A stretch of 64,000 bases of DNA from Burkholderiaceae bacterium (GCA_021208885.1 JAJOJF010000008.1:1-64000), one strand, 5' to 3'. Positions 21,557 to 33,103 are shown, counted from the stretch's first letter. Notes: generated by a model from the sequence alone, not told the origin. Numbers and translations: made by a program.

Positions 21557-22747
21557 ATGATGTTTGAAATGTTGGATAACGTGGAAAAAACGACCGTCAT
21601 CAAGGTCGTTGGCGTGGGTGGTGCGGGTGGTAATGCCGTGGCCCACATGATTAAATCCGGTGTTCAAGGCGTGGATTTTGTGTGCGCCAACACCGATGCT
21701 CAGGCACTAGCAGCTACGAATGCCCCGGTGCAGATCCGACTCGGGCGTACTGGCCTCGGTGCTGGTGCCAAGCCAGAACAGGGTCGCGCTGCGGCTGAAA
21801 CAGCTCGCGAAGAAATTCGGTCAGCCCTAAATGGTGCCAACATGGTTTTTATTACGGCAGGCATGGGTGGTGGCACCGGTACGGGTGCGGCGCCAATTGT
21901 GGCCGAGGTGGCCAAGGAACTTGGCATTCTGACAGTTGGCGTGGTGACCAAACCCTTTATGTTTGAGGGCACTCGTCGCCAAAAAATGTCAGAGGACGGC
22001 ATTGACGAGCTTTCCAAGCATGTGAACTCGCTGATCGTGGTGCTTAATGAAAACCTTTATTCCTTGATGGATGAAGATGCCACACAAGAGGACTGCTTTA
22101 AGGCTGCCGACGACGTGTTGCACAACGCTTGTGCGGGCATTGCCGAGATCATCAATGTCGAGGGCAACGTCAACGTTGACTTCGAAGACGTTAAAACCAT
22201 CATGGGTGAACAAGGCAAGGCAATGATGGGCACAGCTGTCGCCAGCGGCGAAAACCGGGCTCTGGTTGCTGCTCAGGAGGCTGTCGCATGCCCGCTGCTT
22301 GAAGGCGTTAATCTGCAGGGCGCTCGCGGTGTGTTGGTCAACATCACTGCCAGCCGTTCGCTCAAAATGCGTGAAACCCGTGAAATCATGGATCACATCC
22401 GTGGATTTGCGGCAGAGGATGCCACGGTCATCTTTGGCACCGCTTACGACGAGAGCATGGGCGACAAATTGCGGGTGACAGTGGTCGCGACAGGTCTGGG
22501 TCGTGCCCGTCCCACGCTGGTGCATGACCGTGATGAGCAACAGGCCATGCGCACTGGCACCGACAACCATCTGGTGTCGGTCAATGGCCAGGACAACCTG
22601 CGGGTGCCATCTGTTCTGCGCAATCCTCGTTCACAGGCGTCAGCTCAGGTTCGCGCTCTTGAAACGGCCGGTATGGAGCATTACGACATTCCGGCTTCTT
22701 GCGTCGACAAGCGGATTAAGCCAGGCACGATCGGCGGCAAGGGCTGA
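21557..22747 (+). CDS. ftsZ: Cell division protein FtsZ (C-terminal peptide apparently frameshifted, see findings)
   Basis: GVGGAGGNAVAHM, GMGGGTGTGAAP tubulin-signature; ends YDIPASCVDKRI... instead of YDIPAFLR-type tail. Confidence 0.95.
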   Translation: MMFEMLDNVEKTTVIKVVGVGGAGGNAVAHMIKSGVQGVDFVCANTDAQALAATNAPVQIRLGRTGLGAGAKPEQGRAAAETAREEIRSALNGANMVFITAGMGGGTGTGAAPIVAEVAKELGILTVGVVTKPFMFEGTRRQKMSEDGIDELSKHVNSLIVVLNENLYSLMDEDATQEDCFKAADDVLHNACAGIAEIINVEGNVNVDFEDVKTIMGEQGKAMMGTAVASGENRALVAAQEAVACPLLEGVNLQGARGVLVNITASRSLKMRETREIMDHIRGFAAEDATVIFGTAYDESMGDKLRVTVVATGLGRARPTLVHDRDEQQAMRTGTDNHLVSVNGQDNLRVPSVLRNPRSQASAQVRALETAGMEHYDIPASCVDKRIKPGTIGGKG

Positions 22748-22788
22748 CCGCTTCCTCCCTCAGGCCAGCGCACATGAGTGCGTTGGCG

Positions 22789-22824
22789 GCTGACCCGTCT
22801 TCGTCCCCTGAGGACGGGTTCAGC
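22789..22824 (+). terminator. Imperfect hairpin after ftsZ (terminator/processing candidate)
   Basis: GCTGACCCGTC ... GACGGGTTCAGC inverted repeat with one bulge; no strong T-tract. Confidence 0.3.
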
Positions 22825-22891
22825 TTGCGGTCGCACCTTGCGAAGGATTCGCGTTACAATTTGCCCTAACCGTAAGTTTTAGGTGTTTTTT

Positions 22892-23815
22892 ATGTTTTTG
22901 CAGCGCACCATCAAGAATTCAGTCCACACAACCGGTGTCGGCTTGCATTCAGGCAAGCGGGTTGAACTTACTTTGCGTCCGGCCGCTCCGGGTACGGGCA
23001 TTGTGTTTCATCGCGTCGACCTAGACCCTGTTGTTGATTTGCCTGCGAAAGCAGACGGCGTTCGTGACACCCGCATGGCATCGGTATTGCAGGTGGGCCA
23101 AGCTCGCGTGTCAACAGTGGAGCACCTGATGTCGGCGCTTGCCGGCATGGGTATTGACAATCTGCATGTTGACTTGTCTGCTGAAGAAGTGCCGATCATG
23201 GATGGCAGCGCGGCCACCTTTGTATACCTCCTGCGCTCGGCGGGCTTGCAGGAGCAAGCAGCGCCGAAGCAGTTTCTGCGCGTCTTAAAACCAATTGAAG
23301 TTCGTGAAGGTGAAGGCAAAGATGCCAAATGGGCTCGCCTTGAGCCTCATGAGGGGTTTGCCCTAGCCTTCTCTATCGACTTCAAGCACCCAGCCATTGA
23401 CTCAACGGCAGGGTTTGCTGAGGTTGATTTTGCGAAGCAGTCATACGCCAAAGAGATATCGCGTGCCCGTACGTTTGGGTTTGTGACTGAGGTGGAGGCG
23501 TTGCGATCAATGGGTCTTGCCCGCGGTGGCAGTCTTGAAAACGCCATCGTGGTTGACGAGTATCGGGTTCTGAATCAAGAGGGTTTGCGATACGACGATG
23601 AGTTCGTCAAGCACAAGATTCTTGATGCGATTGGTGATCTCTACCTGATTGGCAAGCCACTTATCGCCCGTTACGTTGCCAACAAGTCTGGTCATGCGCT
23701 GAATAATCAGCTTGCGCGGGACTTGTTGGCCGACTCCAGCGCCTGGGAGTTGGTATCGTTTGAGTCTGAGCAAGCCGTCCCTGCCGCATTCAAAAATGAG
23801 TGGCAGTTGGCTTAA
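22892..23815 (+). CDS. lpxC: UDP-3-O-acyl-N-acetylglucosamine deacetylase
   Basis: [47 protein letters not shown]. Confidence 0.96.
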   Translation: MFLQRTIKNSVHTTGVGLHSGKRVELTLRPAAPGTGIVFHRVDLDPVVDLPAKADGVRDTRMASVLQVGQARVSTVEHLMSALAGMGIDNLHVDLSAEEVPIMDGSAATFVYLLRSAGLQEQAAPKQFLRVLKPIEVREGEGKDAKWARLEPHEGFALAFSIDFKHPAIDSTAGFAEVDFAKQSYAKEISRARTFGFVTEVEALRSMGLARGGSLENAIVVDEYRVLNQEGLRYDDEFVKHKILDAIGDLYLIGKPLIARYVANKSGHALNNQLARDLLADSSAWELVSFESEQAVPAAFKNEWQLA

Positions 23816-23853
23816 TAAAATCAGCCCTATAAAGTTCAACAGAGTTTTTCGGT

Positions 23854-23892
23854 AACCGATTCTGACTTGAGCCAGAATCGGTTAATTTTTTT
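23854..23892 (+). terminator. Rho-independent terminator of lpxC
   Basis: AACCGATTCTG-acttgagc-CAGAATCGGTT-AATTTTTTT. Confidence 0.85.
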
Positions 23893-24343
23893 GTCCGCCG
23901 GCTTTGTGATGGGCTAAAAGGCGTGTGATGGCGTCAGCTAAAGGACCTGCTTGAACTTGACTACGCAACGACTCGAAATGGTTTAAATCAGCCATATCCA
24001 AGGGCCTGGCCTGCTTGGGATTCGACGCAGAAGGTGGGATGTTGGGGCGGGTCGCCACTTTTATCTTTAGACTGTCTGCATTCCAGCCAGCCGCCTGAAC
24101 GCTCCTTAGCAAAGTAGGCTGAAGTTGGCGCAGTTTGGCGGCTAGCGCAGCATGGTCAGCGATTAGTGTGAGCTCAGTGCCTTTGACTTGGGCGACCGCA
24201 AACCCTTGGCGCATAACGGCTGGCAGTTGCTTGCTGATGGCTTGCTGCAAGGCAAGCAAACGCTGTGCAGTCAGTAAAACCGCACCGCTATTTTGCCCAT
24301 GTTCAGCCCATTCCAACGCGTGACTGGCAACTGCTTTAGCCAT
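23882..24343 (-). CDS. DUF721/DciA-like protein
   Basis: Short basic protein between lpxC and secA, typical DUF721 locus. Confidence 0.65.
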   Translation of the reverse strand: MAKAVASHALEWAEHGQNSGAVLLTAQRLLALQQAISKQLPAVMRQGFAVAQVKGTELTLIADHAALAAKLRQLQPTLLRSVQAAGWNADSLKIKVATRPNIPPSASNPKQARPLDMADLNHFESLRSQVQAGPLADAITRLLAHHKAGGQKN

Positions 24344-24402
24344 GCCTCAACCCAAACAATTCAATTGTCTGGTAGGGTAGCGGACTTTCGCAAAACGAAC
24401 AA

Positions 24403-25011
24403 ATGTTGTTGATGTTTCCAAAAAATCGATATTCAACCCGCAAAACCATTCACAACCTTGTACGGATACTGCTACTTTGTTTGGCAGTAACCGTAGGATC
24501 TCTATCTGATGTGACCTACGCGTCAATCGATGAGACGCCGGTAACACCTTCGCTTAAACGGATAGAGGAGCTCTTCGGGCTCGCTGGCCTGAGCGAATCC
24601 ACTATCACTTGGCCTGTTGCGGGGCCTTACCGAATCAGCTCTACCTTTGGTCTTCGCAGTCACCCGATCAAGCGCAAACGCACTTTTCACTACGGTCTAG
24701 ATATTGCAGCACCAACTGGCACGCCAATCGTTTCCGTGGCAGTGGGAAGGGTCGTGTTTGCGGGTTGGCGCTCCGGGTATGGGCGAGTGGTGGAGATCGA
24801 GCACGGGCAGGGCTGGATATCGCGCTATGCGCACGCCAAGTCTTTGACCGTGAAGAAAGGTCAGTTGGTGCTTGCCGGACAGATGATTGCCAAGGTGGGG
24901 AGTTCCGGTCATGCAACGGGCACGCATTTGCACCTGGAGCTTGAGCAGGCCGGCAAGCGTATCGATCCAATGGCTTTTTGGGCGCAGGTCAACAGCACGA
25001 GCGCGCAGTAG
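24403..25011 (+). CDS. M23-family metallopeptidase (LytM domain)
   Basis: FGLRSHPI...FHYGLDIAAPTGTPI...GHATGTHLHLEL. Confidence 0.9.
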   Translation: MLLMFPKNRYSTRKTIHNLVRILLLCLAVTVGSLSDVTYASIDETPVTPSLKRIEELFGLAGLSESTITWPVAGPYRISSTFGLRSHPIKRKRTFHYGLDIAAPTGTPIVSVAVGRVVFAGWRSGYGRVVEIEHGQGWISRYAHAKSLTVKKGQLVLAGQMIAKVGSSGHATGTHLHLELEQAGKRIDPMAFWAQVNSTSAQ

Positions 25012-25079
25012 CCACCATGCCTGCGGTACACTTATCAGCTTATACGGCGGGACCCGTAAGCCGCTAGGATTCGTTGCGC

Positions 25080-27848
25080 ATGTTATCTCTCATTAAAAAA
25101 GTCTTTGGAACCCGAAACGACCGACTGCTCAAGCAGCTGAACAAAGATGTCAAGCGCATTAACGCGCTCGAACCATCGATGCAGGGGTTGTCTGATATTG
25201 AGCTTCAGGCGCTCTCAGCCAAGCTAAAAGAGCGAGCCCAGAGCGGCGAGTCACTTAATGCCCTGCTGCCTGAAGCCTTTGCACTTGTGCGCGAGTCAAG
25301 CCAACGCGTGTTCGGGATGCGACATTTTGATGTGCAGCTAATCGGCGGCATGGTTTTGCATACCGGCAAAATAGCCGAAATGCGGACCGGTGAAGGCAAG
25401 ACGCTGATGGCGACCTTGCCGGTGTACCTAAATGCGTTGACCGGTCGTGGCGTTCACGTTGTGACAGTTAACGACTACCTGGCAAGACGCGACGCCGAGT
25501 GGATGGGCCAGTTGTATAACTTTCTGGGCATGAGCGTTGGCGTGGTCGTGCCGCAGCAAAGCAACGAGGAAAAGCGTACTGCCTACCGTGCCGATATTAC
25601 CTACGGCACCAATAACGAGTTCGGGTTTGATTATCTGCGCGACAACATGGAGTATCGTGCCGAGGATCGCCGCCAGCGTGGCCTGACGTTTGCCATAGTT
25701 GACGAAGTTGACTCCATTTTGATCGATGAGGCTCGCACGCCGTTGATCATTTCCGGTCAAGCTGAAGACCATACGGCGCTCTATCAGGCGATGAACGTGG
25801 TACCGCCGTTGCTTACCCGCATGGCTAATGAGCCCAAGGCCAATGAACCTGAGCCCGAGGGTGACTATTGGGTCGATGAGAAAAACCATCAGGTCTATCT
25901 TTCAGAGGCTGGCCATGAAAAAGCTGAACGCATTCTGACGGAGAAAGGCCTTCTGCCTGAGGGCCAATCGCTGTACGACCCGCGCAATATTTCCTTGATG
26001 CATCACTTGATGTCATCCTTGCGTGCTCACAGCTTGTTTCATCGCGATCAGCACTACGTGGTTCAGAACGGCGAGGTCGTGATCGTTGATGAATTCACTG
26101 GACGATTGATGGTGGGCAGGCGTTGGTCTGATGGCTTACATCAGGCCGTTGAAGCCAAAGAAAACTGCAAGATCCAATTCGAGAACCAGACACTTGCATC
26201 AATTACGTTCCAGAACTATTTCCGCATGTATGAAAAGCTTGCGGGCATGACTGGTACGGCTGACACCGAGGCCTACGAGTTCCAGGAAATCTATGGGCTC
26301 GAGACTGTGATTGTGCCAACCAACAAGCCCATGATCCGCAAGGACATGCATGATCAGATCTACAAAACTGACAAAGAGAAGTACAACGCGATTCTGAATG
26401 ATATTCGCGATTGTCAGTCGCGCGGCCAGCCAGTGCTGGTGGGCACCACCAGTGTCGAGAACTCTGAGTTGTTGTCTAGCGCGTTAACCGCTGCAGGTTT
26501 GAAGCATGAGGTGCTTAACGCTAAGCAGCACGCGCGCGAAGCTGAAATCGTGGCCCAGGCTGGCAAGCCGGGAGCCATTACCATTGCCACTAACATGGCG
26601 GGTCGCGGCACGGATATTGTGTTGGGCGGCAACGTCCAGAAGCAAATTGAGATGCTGCACGCTGATAAGTCGCTCGATGAAGTGACTCGCGAGCAAAAGA
26701 TACACGAACTAAGAAATGGTTGGCAGGCTTTGCACCAGCGAGTCTTAGATGCCGGTGGTTTGCACATTATCGGCACGGAGCGCCATGAATCACGCCGTAT
26801 CGATAACCAGTTGCGCGGTCGCGCTGGCCGTCAAGGTGACCCTGGCTCCTCACGCTTTTATCTGTCACTAGACGATTCGCTGATGCGCATCTTTGCGGGT
26901 GATCGCGTAAGAGCCATCATGGAGCGTCTGAAGTTGCCCGAAGGCGAGCCCATTGAGGCAGGCATGGTCAACCGCTCAATCGAATCGGCTCAGCGCAAGG
27001 TAGAAGGTCGTAACTTCGACATCCGCAAACAACTGCTGGAATACGACGACGTTGCCAACGATCAGCGCCGAGTGCTGTACGGCCAACGAAACGACGTGCT
27101 TGATAGCAACAATGTGGGTGAGCAGGTTGAGAGCCTGCGTGACGGTGCCTTGACCGATGTTGTGCGCGAGTTTGTTCCTGAAGGGTCGGTTGAGGAACAG
27201 TGGGACCTGGCTGCCCTGCAAAAGGCTCTGGAGTCAGACTGGCAGCTCGATGTGCCGATTGTTCAGACCGTTGAAAACTCAAAAGAGTTTGGTGAAGAGG
27301 ATATTGTCGAGCTCGTGACAAAGGCCGGTAAAGCGGCTTATGACAGCAAGATTGCGACAGTTGGCGAAGAAACCTGGCGCCCCTTTGAGCGTTCGGTCAT
27401 GTTGCAAGTGATTGACAACCATTGGCGCGAGCACCTTGCTTCACTCGATCATCTGCGCCAGGGCATTCACCTGCGCGGTTACGCCCAGAAAAATCCAAAG
27501 CAGGAATACAAGCGAGAGGCCATTGAGCTTTTTTCGTTGATGTTGCAGCGTGTGCGCGATGACGTCGCCAAGTTGCTGCTGACGGTCAAGGTGCAAAGCC
27601 GTGAAGAAGTCGAAGCGGCCGAACGCGAGGCTGAAAAGCAGCACGTACAAAACGTTCAGTATCATCATGCTGACCAAGATGAAGCCTTGGCAGAGCCAGC
27701 TTCAGACAAGAGGAGTTCTTCAGCCCAGGCTGAGCACGTGGGAGTGGCTGGCACGGTCCGCAATCCGTATGCCAAGGTTGGTCGCAACGAGCCATGTCCG
27801 TGCGGTAGCGGGAAAAAGTTCAAACAGTGTCATGGCAAGCTAACCTAG
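25080..27848 (+). CDS. secA: Preprotein translocase ATPase SecA
   Basis: [35 protein letters not shown]-terminal zinc motif [19 protein letters not shown]. Confidence 0.97.
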   Translation: MLSLIKKVFGTRNDRLLKQLNKDVKRINALEPSMQGLSDIELQALSAKLKERAQSGESLNALLPEAFALVRESSQRVFGMRHFDVQLIGGMVLHTGKIAEMRTGEGKTLMATLPVYLNALTGRGVHVVTVNDYLARRDAEWMGQLYNFLGMSVGVVVPQQSNEEKRTAYRADITYGTNNEFGFDYLRDNMEYRAEDRRQRGLTFAIVDEVDSILIDEARTPLIISGQAEDHTALYQAMNVVPPLLTRMANEPKANEPEPEGDYWVDEKNHQVYLSEAGHEKAERILTEKGLLPEGQSLYDPRNISLMHHLMSSLRAHSLFHRDQHYVVQNGEVVIVDEFTGRLMVGRRWSDGLHQAVEAKENCKIQFENQTLASITFQNYFRMYEKLAGMTGTADTEAYEFQEIYGLETVIVPTNKPMIRKDMHDQIYKTDKEKYNAILNDIRDCQSRGQPVLVGTTSVENSELLSSALTAAGLKHEVLNAKQHAREAEIVAQAGKPGAITIATNMAGRGTDIVLGGNVQKQIEMLHADKSLDEVTREQKIHELRNGWQALHQRVLDAGGLHIIGTERHESRRIDNQLRGRAGRQGDPGSSRFYLSLDDSLMRIFAGDRVRAIMERLKLPEGEPIEAGMVNRSIESAQRKVEGRNFDIRKQLLEYDDVANDQRRVLYGQRNDVLDSNNVGEQVESLRDGALTDVVREFVPEGSVEEQWDLAALQKALESDWQLDVPIVQTVENSKEFGEEDIVELVTKAGKAAYDSKIATVGEETWRPFERSVMLQVIDNHWREHLASLDHLRQGIHLRGYAQKNPKQEYKREAIELFSLMLQRVRDDVAKLLLTVKVQSREEVEAAEREAEKQHVQNVQYHHADQDEALAEPASDKRSSSAQAEHVGVAGTVRNPYAKVGRNEPCPCGSGKKFKQCHGKLT

Positions 27849-27874
27849 GATGCATCTATCTCAATGATTTAAAT

Positions 27875-27904
27875 GGATAAATCGTCTTGTAAGATGGTTT
27901 ATCC
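27875..27904 (+). terminator. Stem-loop downstream of secA
   Basis: GGATAAATCGTCTT / AAGATGGTTTATCC near-complete stem (two G-U pairs); no T-tract. Confidence 0.35.
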
Positions 27905-28165
27905 TCCTCCGTCAGTAACTTGTTAGGTGCTTGAGAAAGTCTTAGGCTATTGGTTTCATTGAAACTATTTTTTCTGTCTATGGTCTAAATTCGCTAGACT
28001 AGAAAATATGCATAACTAATTTAGAGACCATAACCCGCTATGTCGCCGGGTCAAGTGTTGGCTGTACACCATTGCAGTTAGAATGGACCCATGGGTTCAA
28101 GATTTAGTGACAGGTAAGCCGTTTCGCGATAGTGCGAGGCGGGCATGTCGAGCAGGAGATAGGCC

Positions 28166-29611
28166 GTGAACAATTCGTTTTCCAAGATCGCCGTGTGGAT
28201 GGTTATCGCACTGGTGTTATTTACTGTCTTCAGGCAGTTCGACAGTCGTCCCGCCATGCAAGAGACCGTGAGCTACACCCAGTTCATGGATGATGCCCAG
28301 GCCGGCAAGATCCGCAAGGTCGATGTTCAGGGCGATGTGCTGCATGTTACGCCTGACAACGGTCGTCCCTACACTATCACCTCGCCTGGCGACCTTTGGA
28401 TGGTTTCTGACCTCATGAAAGCTGGTGTTCAGGTTTCGGGCAAGGCTCGTGAAGAGCCATCACTCTTGATGAGCATCTTTGTGTCATGGTTCCCCATGCT
28501 GCTCTTGATCGCCGTCTGGATTTTCTTTATGCGCCAGATGCAAGGCGGTGGTAAAGGTGGTGCCTTTAGCTTTGGTAAATCCAAAGCCCGCATGCTCGAT
28601 GAGTCATCGAATAACGTCACATTTGCTGATGTGGCTGGCTGCGATGAGGCTAAAGAAGATGTTCAGGAATTAGTGGATTTCCTGCGTGACCCGTCCAAAT
28701 TTCAAAAGCTTGGCGGCCATATCCCGCGTGGCGTACTGATGGTGGGTTCGCCTGGTACTGGCAAGACACTCTTAGCCAAAGCCATTGCGGGTGAAGCCAA
28801 GGTCCCATTTTTCAGTATCTCGGGTTCTGATTTCGTTGAGATGTTCGTGGGTGTGGGTGCTGCCCGAGTCCGCGACATGTTCGAGAATGCAAAGAAACAT
28901 GCCCCTTGCATCATCTTCATCGACGAAATCGATGCCGTTGGTCGCCAGCGTGGTGCCGGTCTGGGCGGTGGCAATGACGAGCGCGAACAGACACTGAACC
29001 AGATGTTGGTTGAAATGGATGGGTTTGAGACGGGTCAAGGTGTGATCGTGATCGCCGCCACCAACCGCCCTGATGTGTTGGATCCCGCTTTGCTGCGTCC
29101 GGGCCGTTTTGACCGTCAGGTCGTTGTGCCCCTGCCAGACATTCGCGGCCGGGAGCAAATCCTGCGCGTGCACATGCGCAAGGTGCCTATCGGACAAAAC
29201 GTCGATCCCATGGTTCTGGCACGTGGCACACCTGGTTTTTCGGGCGCTGACCTCGCCAACCTTGTCAACGAGGCTGCCTTGTTTGCTGCACGTCGCAGTG
29301 GCCGTCTGGTGGATATGGCTGATTTTGAGAAGGCCAAAGATAAAATTATCATGGGTGCTGAGCGTCGCTCAATTGTCATGCCTGAGGAAGAGCGTCGTAA
29401 CACGGCTTACCACGAATCAGGCCACGCAGTGGTTGCCCGCATGCTGCCCAAGACGGATCCGGTACACAAAGTGACGATTATTCCGCGCGGTCGTGCGCTT
29501 GGCGTGACCATGCCAGTTGCCGAGGCGATCGGTACAGCATGGACAAAGAACGCTTGCTCTCGACCATTGCCGTGTTGTTTGGTGGCCGTATTGCCGAAGA
29601 AATTTTCATGA
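28166..29611 (+). pseudogene. ftsH: ATP-dependent zinc metalloprotease FtsH, N-terminal part; frame lost near 29525
   Basis: [21 protein letters not shown]+ [12 protein letters not shown]-terminus after VTMPVAE is out of frame. Could be a sequencing error rather than a true pseudogene. Confidence 0.85.
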
Positions 29612-30054
29612 ATCAGATGACTACCGGCGCTTCAAACGACTTTGAACGGGCCACAGCCATAGCACGCGACATTGTCACTCGCTATGGCATGACCACAGAG
29701 CTTGGACCGATGGTTTACGCTGAAAACGAAGGTGAGGTTTTCCTGGGTCGCAGCGTTACCAAGACAACTCATATGTCTGAAGCGACCATGCAAAAGGTGG
29801 ATTCCGAGATCCGCAAGATTATCGACGAGCAGTACAACCGGGCCCGCCAGATTCTGGAAGACAACCGTACCAAGGTCGAGTCCATGGCCAAAGCTTTGCT
29901 CGAGTGGGAGACCATCGACTCCGACCAGATCAACGACATTATCGAAGGTCGTCCCCCACGTCCACCCAAGGTGCCTGATGCGCCGGTTGATTCGGCACCG
30001 CCGGCTGGACCAGCGGCTGATGCTCGTAGTGGCAACCCTGCTGAGGCTGTGTAA
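29539..30054 (+). pseudogene. ftsH: FtsH C-terminal part in +1-shifted frame
   Basis: [46 protein letters not shown] continues the FtsH M41 domain. Confidence 0.85.
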
Positions 30055-30065
30055 CCAGGGTTTTT

Positions 30066-30914
30066 ATGTCTACAAGCTGGCAGTGCGGGCGCTTTGAGTT
30101 TGATCTCAAGCGCCCTGTTTTAATGGGAATCATCAATGTCACCCCGGACTCGTTTTCCGACGGGGGATTGCATGCCTCGACTGACGCTGCTGTATCACAC
30201 GCGCGCAAGCTAATCGACGAGGGTGCCCAGATTCTGGACATTGGTGGAGAGTCTACCCGACCTGGCGCCGAACCGGTACCCGTAAAGCGAGAGCTTGAAC
30301 GGGTGATGCCAGTGCTTGAGTCATTGCGTCATGCTGATGTTGCCTTGTCAGTCGACACCTGCAAGCCGGAGGTAATGCGCGCCGCGCTTGACGCTCGAGC
30401 AGACATTATTAATGACGTCACAGGGTTTCGTCAGCAAGCCTCACGTAATATTATTGCCAATCACCCGTCATGTGGTGTTTGCGTGATGCACATGCAAGGT
30501 GAACCTCGCACCATGCAAAGTTCACCACATTACGACGATGTGGTGTCGCAAGTGTCTCGGGAGCTATTGAGCTCTGCGCGGGCACTACAAACGCTCGGGG
30601 TTGCAGCATCTCGCATCGCGCTTGATCCAGGGTTTGGGTTCGGTAAAACTCAGGTGCACAATTACACGTTGTTGCGCCACATGGATGACCTCGTCGCGCT
30701 TGGCTATCCAGTGTTGGTTGGCGTGTCTCGCAAATCCATGATCGGTGCAGTTACTGGCAGGTCGATTGATCAGCGCGTGGCTGGCAGTGTGGCTGCAGCC
30801 CTGTTAGCAGTAAACTTAGGGGCGCGCATTGTTAGGGTGCATGATGTACAGGCAACCAAAGACGCGCTCGCTGTCTGGGAGGCAGCGACCTTCGGTCCAC
30901 AGGAAATTCAATGA
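30066..30914 (+). CDS. folP: Dihydropteroate synthase
   Basis: [35 protein letters not shown]. Confidence 0.96.
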   Translation: MSTSWQCGRFEFDLKRPVLMGIINVTPDSFSDGGLHASTDAAVSHARKLIDEGAQILDIGGESTRPGAEPVPVKRELERVMPVLESLRHADVALSVDTCKPEVMRAALDARADIINDVTGFRQQASRNIIANHPSCGVCVMHMQGEPRTMQSSPHYDDVVSQVSRELLSSARALQTLGVAASRIALDPGFGFGKTQVHNYTLLRHMDDLVALGYPVLVGVSRKSMIGAVTGRSIDQRVAGSVAAALLAVNLGARIVRVHDVQATKDALAVWEAATFGPQEIQ

Positions 30915-32245
30915 GTCGACGTTATTTCGGCACAGATGGTGTGCGCGGTGAGGTGGGTGGTGCGGTTATCAACCCGCAGTTCGCCTTAAAGCTTGGTTAT
31001 GCAGCCGGTCGTGTATTGGCTCAACGTTCCTCAAGTAAATCCAGACCCTCGGTCCTGATCGGCAAAGACACCCGTATCAGTGGCTATATGCTGGAATCAG
31101 CCTTGGAAGCAGGGTTTGCCGCAGCTGGTGTCAATGTTCTGTTGGCAGGCCCCATTCCAACGCCTGCTGTTGCTTATTTGACTCGAACCTGGCGATTGTC
31201 TGCTGGTATTGTGATCAGCGCGTCGCACAACCCTTACCACGATAACGGCATTAAATTCTTCTCGCCGCAGGGAATGAAGTTGCCTGATTCAGTCGAGCTT
31301 GAAATTGAAGCAGCGCTCGATGAGCCGATGGGATGTGTGTCATCAGATAGCTTGGGTCGTGCGCGTCGTATTGATGATGCAGCTGGGCGCTATATCGAGT
31401 TTTGCAAGAGCACTTTTGCGTCTGATCTGGACTTGTCTGGCGTGTCTTTGGTGGTTGATGCAGCGCACGGTGCTGCCTACCACATTGCGCCGCACGTCTT
31501 TAGGGAGCTAGGTGCCAAAGTGCACGCTATCGGCATTGAACCAGACGGCTTTAACATTAACGAGGGCGTTGGCGCTTTGCATCCGGACAACCTGGTTAAA
31601 GAGGTTCAGTCACGAGGGGCTGACTTCGGGATTGCGCTCGATGGCGATGCTGACCGGATTCAGATGGTTGATGCCGCTGGCCGGCTCTATAACGGCGACG
31701 AGCTGTTGTACGCCGTGGTACGCGAGCGAGCCATGCGAGCGCCCGTGGCCGGCGTTGTCGGCACGCTCATGAGCAACCTCGGCCTAGAACAGGCGTTTGC
31801 CGCATTGAATATTCCGTTCGAACGTGCTGCTGTGGGCGACCGCTACGTGCTAGAAAAGCTTAAAGACAACAATTGGCTCTTTGGCGGCGAGAGTTCTGGA
31901 CACTTGCTATGCCTCGATTGTCACACCACGGGAGACGGCATAGTCGCAGGCTTGCAGGTGCTCGCTGCGCTCAGACGACATCAAACCAGCTTGGCCGAGT
32001 GGGTGAATGATTTGACTCTCTACCCTCAGGTCATGATCAACGTTCCTATCGCGCCCGGTATGGACTGGAAGCTTCATGAGCCACTGCAACGCCAGACTGC
32101 GCAAGTTCAGCAAGCGCTTGACGGCAAAGGTCGCGTCTTGATCCGTGCCTCAGGCACCGAGCCAAAATTGAGGTTAATGGTTGAAGCTCCGGAGATTGAA
32201 ACAGCCAAGCAACTCGCGCAGTCGCTCGCCGATAGCCTTGCCTAA
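30911..32245 (+). CDS. glmM: Phosphoglucosamine mutase
   Basis: [39 protein letters not shown]. Confidence 0.96.
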   Translation: MSRRYFGTDGVRGEVGGAVINPQFALKLGYAAGRVLAQRSSSKSRPSVLIGKDTRISGYMLESALEAGFAAAGVNVLLAGPIPTPAVAYLTRTWRLSAGIVISASHNPYHDNGIKFFSPQGMKLPDSVELEIEAALDEPMGCVSSDSLGRARRIDDAAGRYIEFCKSTFASDLDLSGVSLVVDAAHGAAYHIAPHVFRELGAKVHAIGIEPDGFNINEGVGALHPDNLVKEVQSRGADFGIALDGDADRIQMVDAAGRLYNGDELLYAVVRERAMRAPVAGVVGTLMSNLGLEQAFAALNIPFERAAVGDRYVLEKLKDNNWLFGGESSGHLLCLDCHTTGDGIVAGLQVLAALRRHQTSLAEWVNDLTLYPQVMINVPIAPGMDWKLHEPLQRQTAQVQQALDGKGRVLIRASGTEPKLRLMVEAPEIETAKQLAQSLADSLA

Positions 32246-32274
32246 TTGTCATAATACTGTCACGATTCGGTCAA
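32246..32274 (+). promoter_or_regulatory. Tandem Pho box (three half-sites, 11-bp period)
   Basis: TTGTCAT-AATA-CTGTCAC-GATT-CGGTCAA, with CATAAC -10-like element 8 bp downstream. Confidence 0.7.
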
Positions 32275-32326
32275 ACTGATGACATAACCGGCAGTCACAC
32301 TGTCGGCATTGTTAAGTGAGGGCCTT

Positions 32327-33103
32327 ATGCTAGAACTTGTTCGCAGTCGTGCCAGTGTCCTGTCTTTGCCGACCAATGAAACCAGCCAAGGCGAGCTCGT
32401 GGTTGGCTTGGCGCAGTCAGACGAAGAGCTTGAAGCCATTCAGCGGCTTCGCTTTGACGTGTTCTCATCTGAGTATGAGGCCAAGGTGGCTGACGAGGGC
32501 AGCAATATCGACCGCGACGCGTTCGATGTTTGGTGCGAACATCTGATGGTGAAGGATCTCGGTGCCGACCAGGTAGTCGGTACCTACCGAGTGTTGACAC
32601 CCCATCAGGCCAGGCGAGCGGGTGGCTATTATTCAGAGTCGGAGTTCGACCTTGCCGGCCTTGGCGACATCAAAAAATCTCTGGTCGAATTTGGTCGTGC
32701 CTGTATTCATTCTGAGTACCGTAATGGTTCGGTTCTAATGATGTTGTGGTCGGGCTTGGCAGAGATCCTGAAACAAGGTCGCTATGAGCACGTGTTTGGA
32801 TGCGCCAGTGTCAGTTTGCGTGACGATGGCGTAACCGCTGCCACAGTCTGGCGCAATGTCAAAGGTGCTATCGGCAGGGACAACATGCCAATTGTTTCAC
32901 CTTTACACCGCTACCCGGTTGACCAGCTTGACAGCAATTTGCCCGCTGAGGTGCCTGCTCTACTGCGCGGCTACTTGCGCTTGGGTGCACAAGTCTGTGG
33001 CGAGCCAGCTTGGGATCCTGATTTCAATACGGCGGATTTCCCGATGCTATTGTCAATCAGCAACATGGGAACACGTTACCGTCGACACTTCGGATTTGAG
33101 TAA
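32327..33103 (+). CDS. olsB: GNAT-like L-ornithine N-alpha-acyltransferase (ornithine lipid biosynthesis, OlsB-like)
   Basis: RLRFDVF...D.FD.WCEHLMVKD...VVGTYRVLTP...GGYYSESEFDL...EFGRACIHSEYR...GYLRLGAQVCGEPAWDPDFNTADF. Confidence 0.8.
   Translation: MLELVRSRASVLSLPTNETSQGELVVGLAQSDEELEAIQRLRFDVFSSEYEAKVADEGSNIDRDAFDVWCEHLMVKDLGADQVVGTYRVLTPHQARRAGGYYSESEFDLAGLGDIKKSLVEFGRACIHSEYRNGSVLMMLWSGLAEILKQGRYEHVFGCASVSLRDDGVTAATVWRNVKGAIGRDNMPIVSPLHRYPVDQLDSNLPAEVPALLRGYLRLGAQVCGEPAWDPDFNTADFPMLLSISNMGTRYRRHFGFE

Noticed and set aside
22503-22793. 96-aa + ORF overlapping ftsZ 3' end
   Set aside because: Alternate frame over conserved ftsZ sequence; no recognizable product.
26414-26776. Antisense ORFs within secA (e.g. 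26414-26776, 26968-27321)
   Set aside because: High-GC reverse-strand open frames over a highly conserved gene; no support as coding.
29539-30054. Independent small protease gene downstream of ftsH
   Set aside because: It is exactly the missing FtsH C-terminus; a one-base insertion joins it to the upstream ORF.
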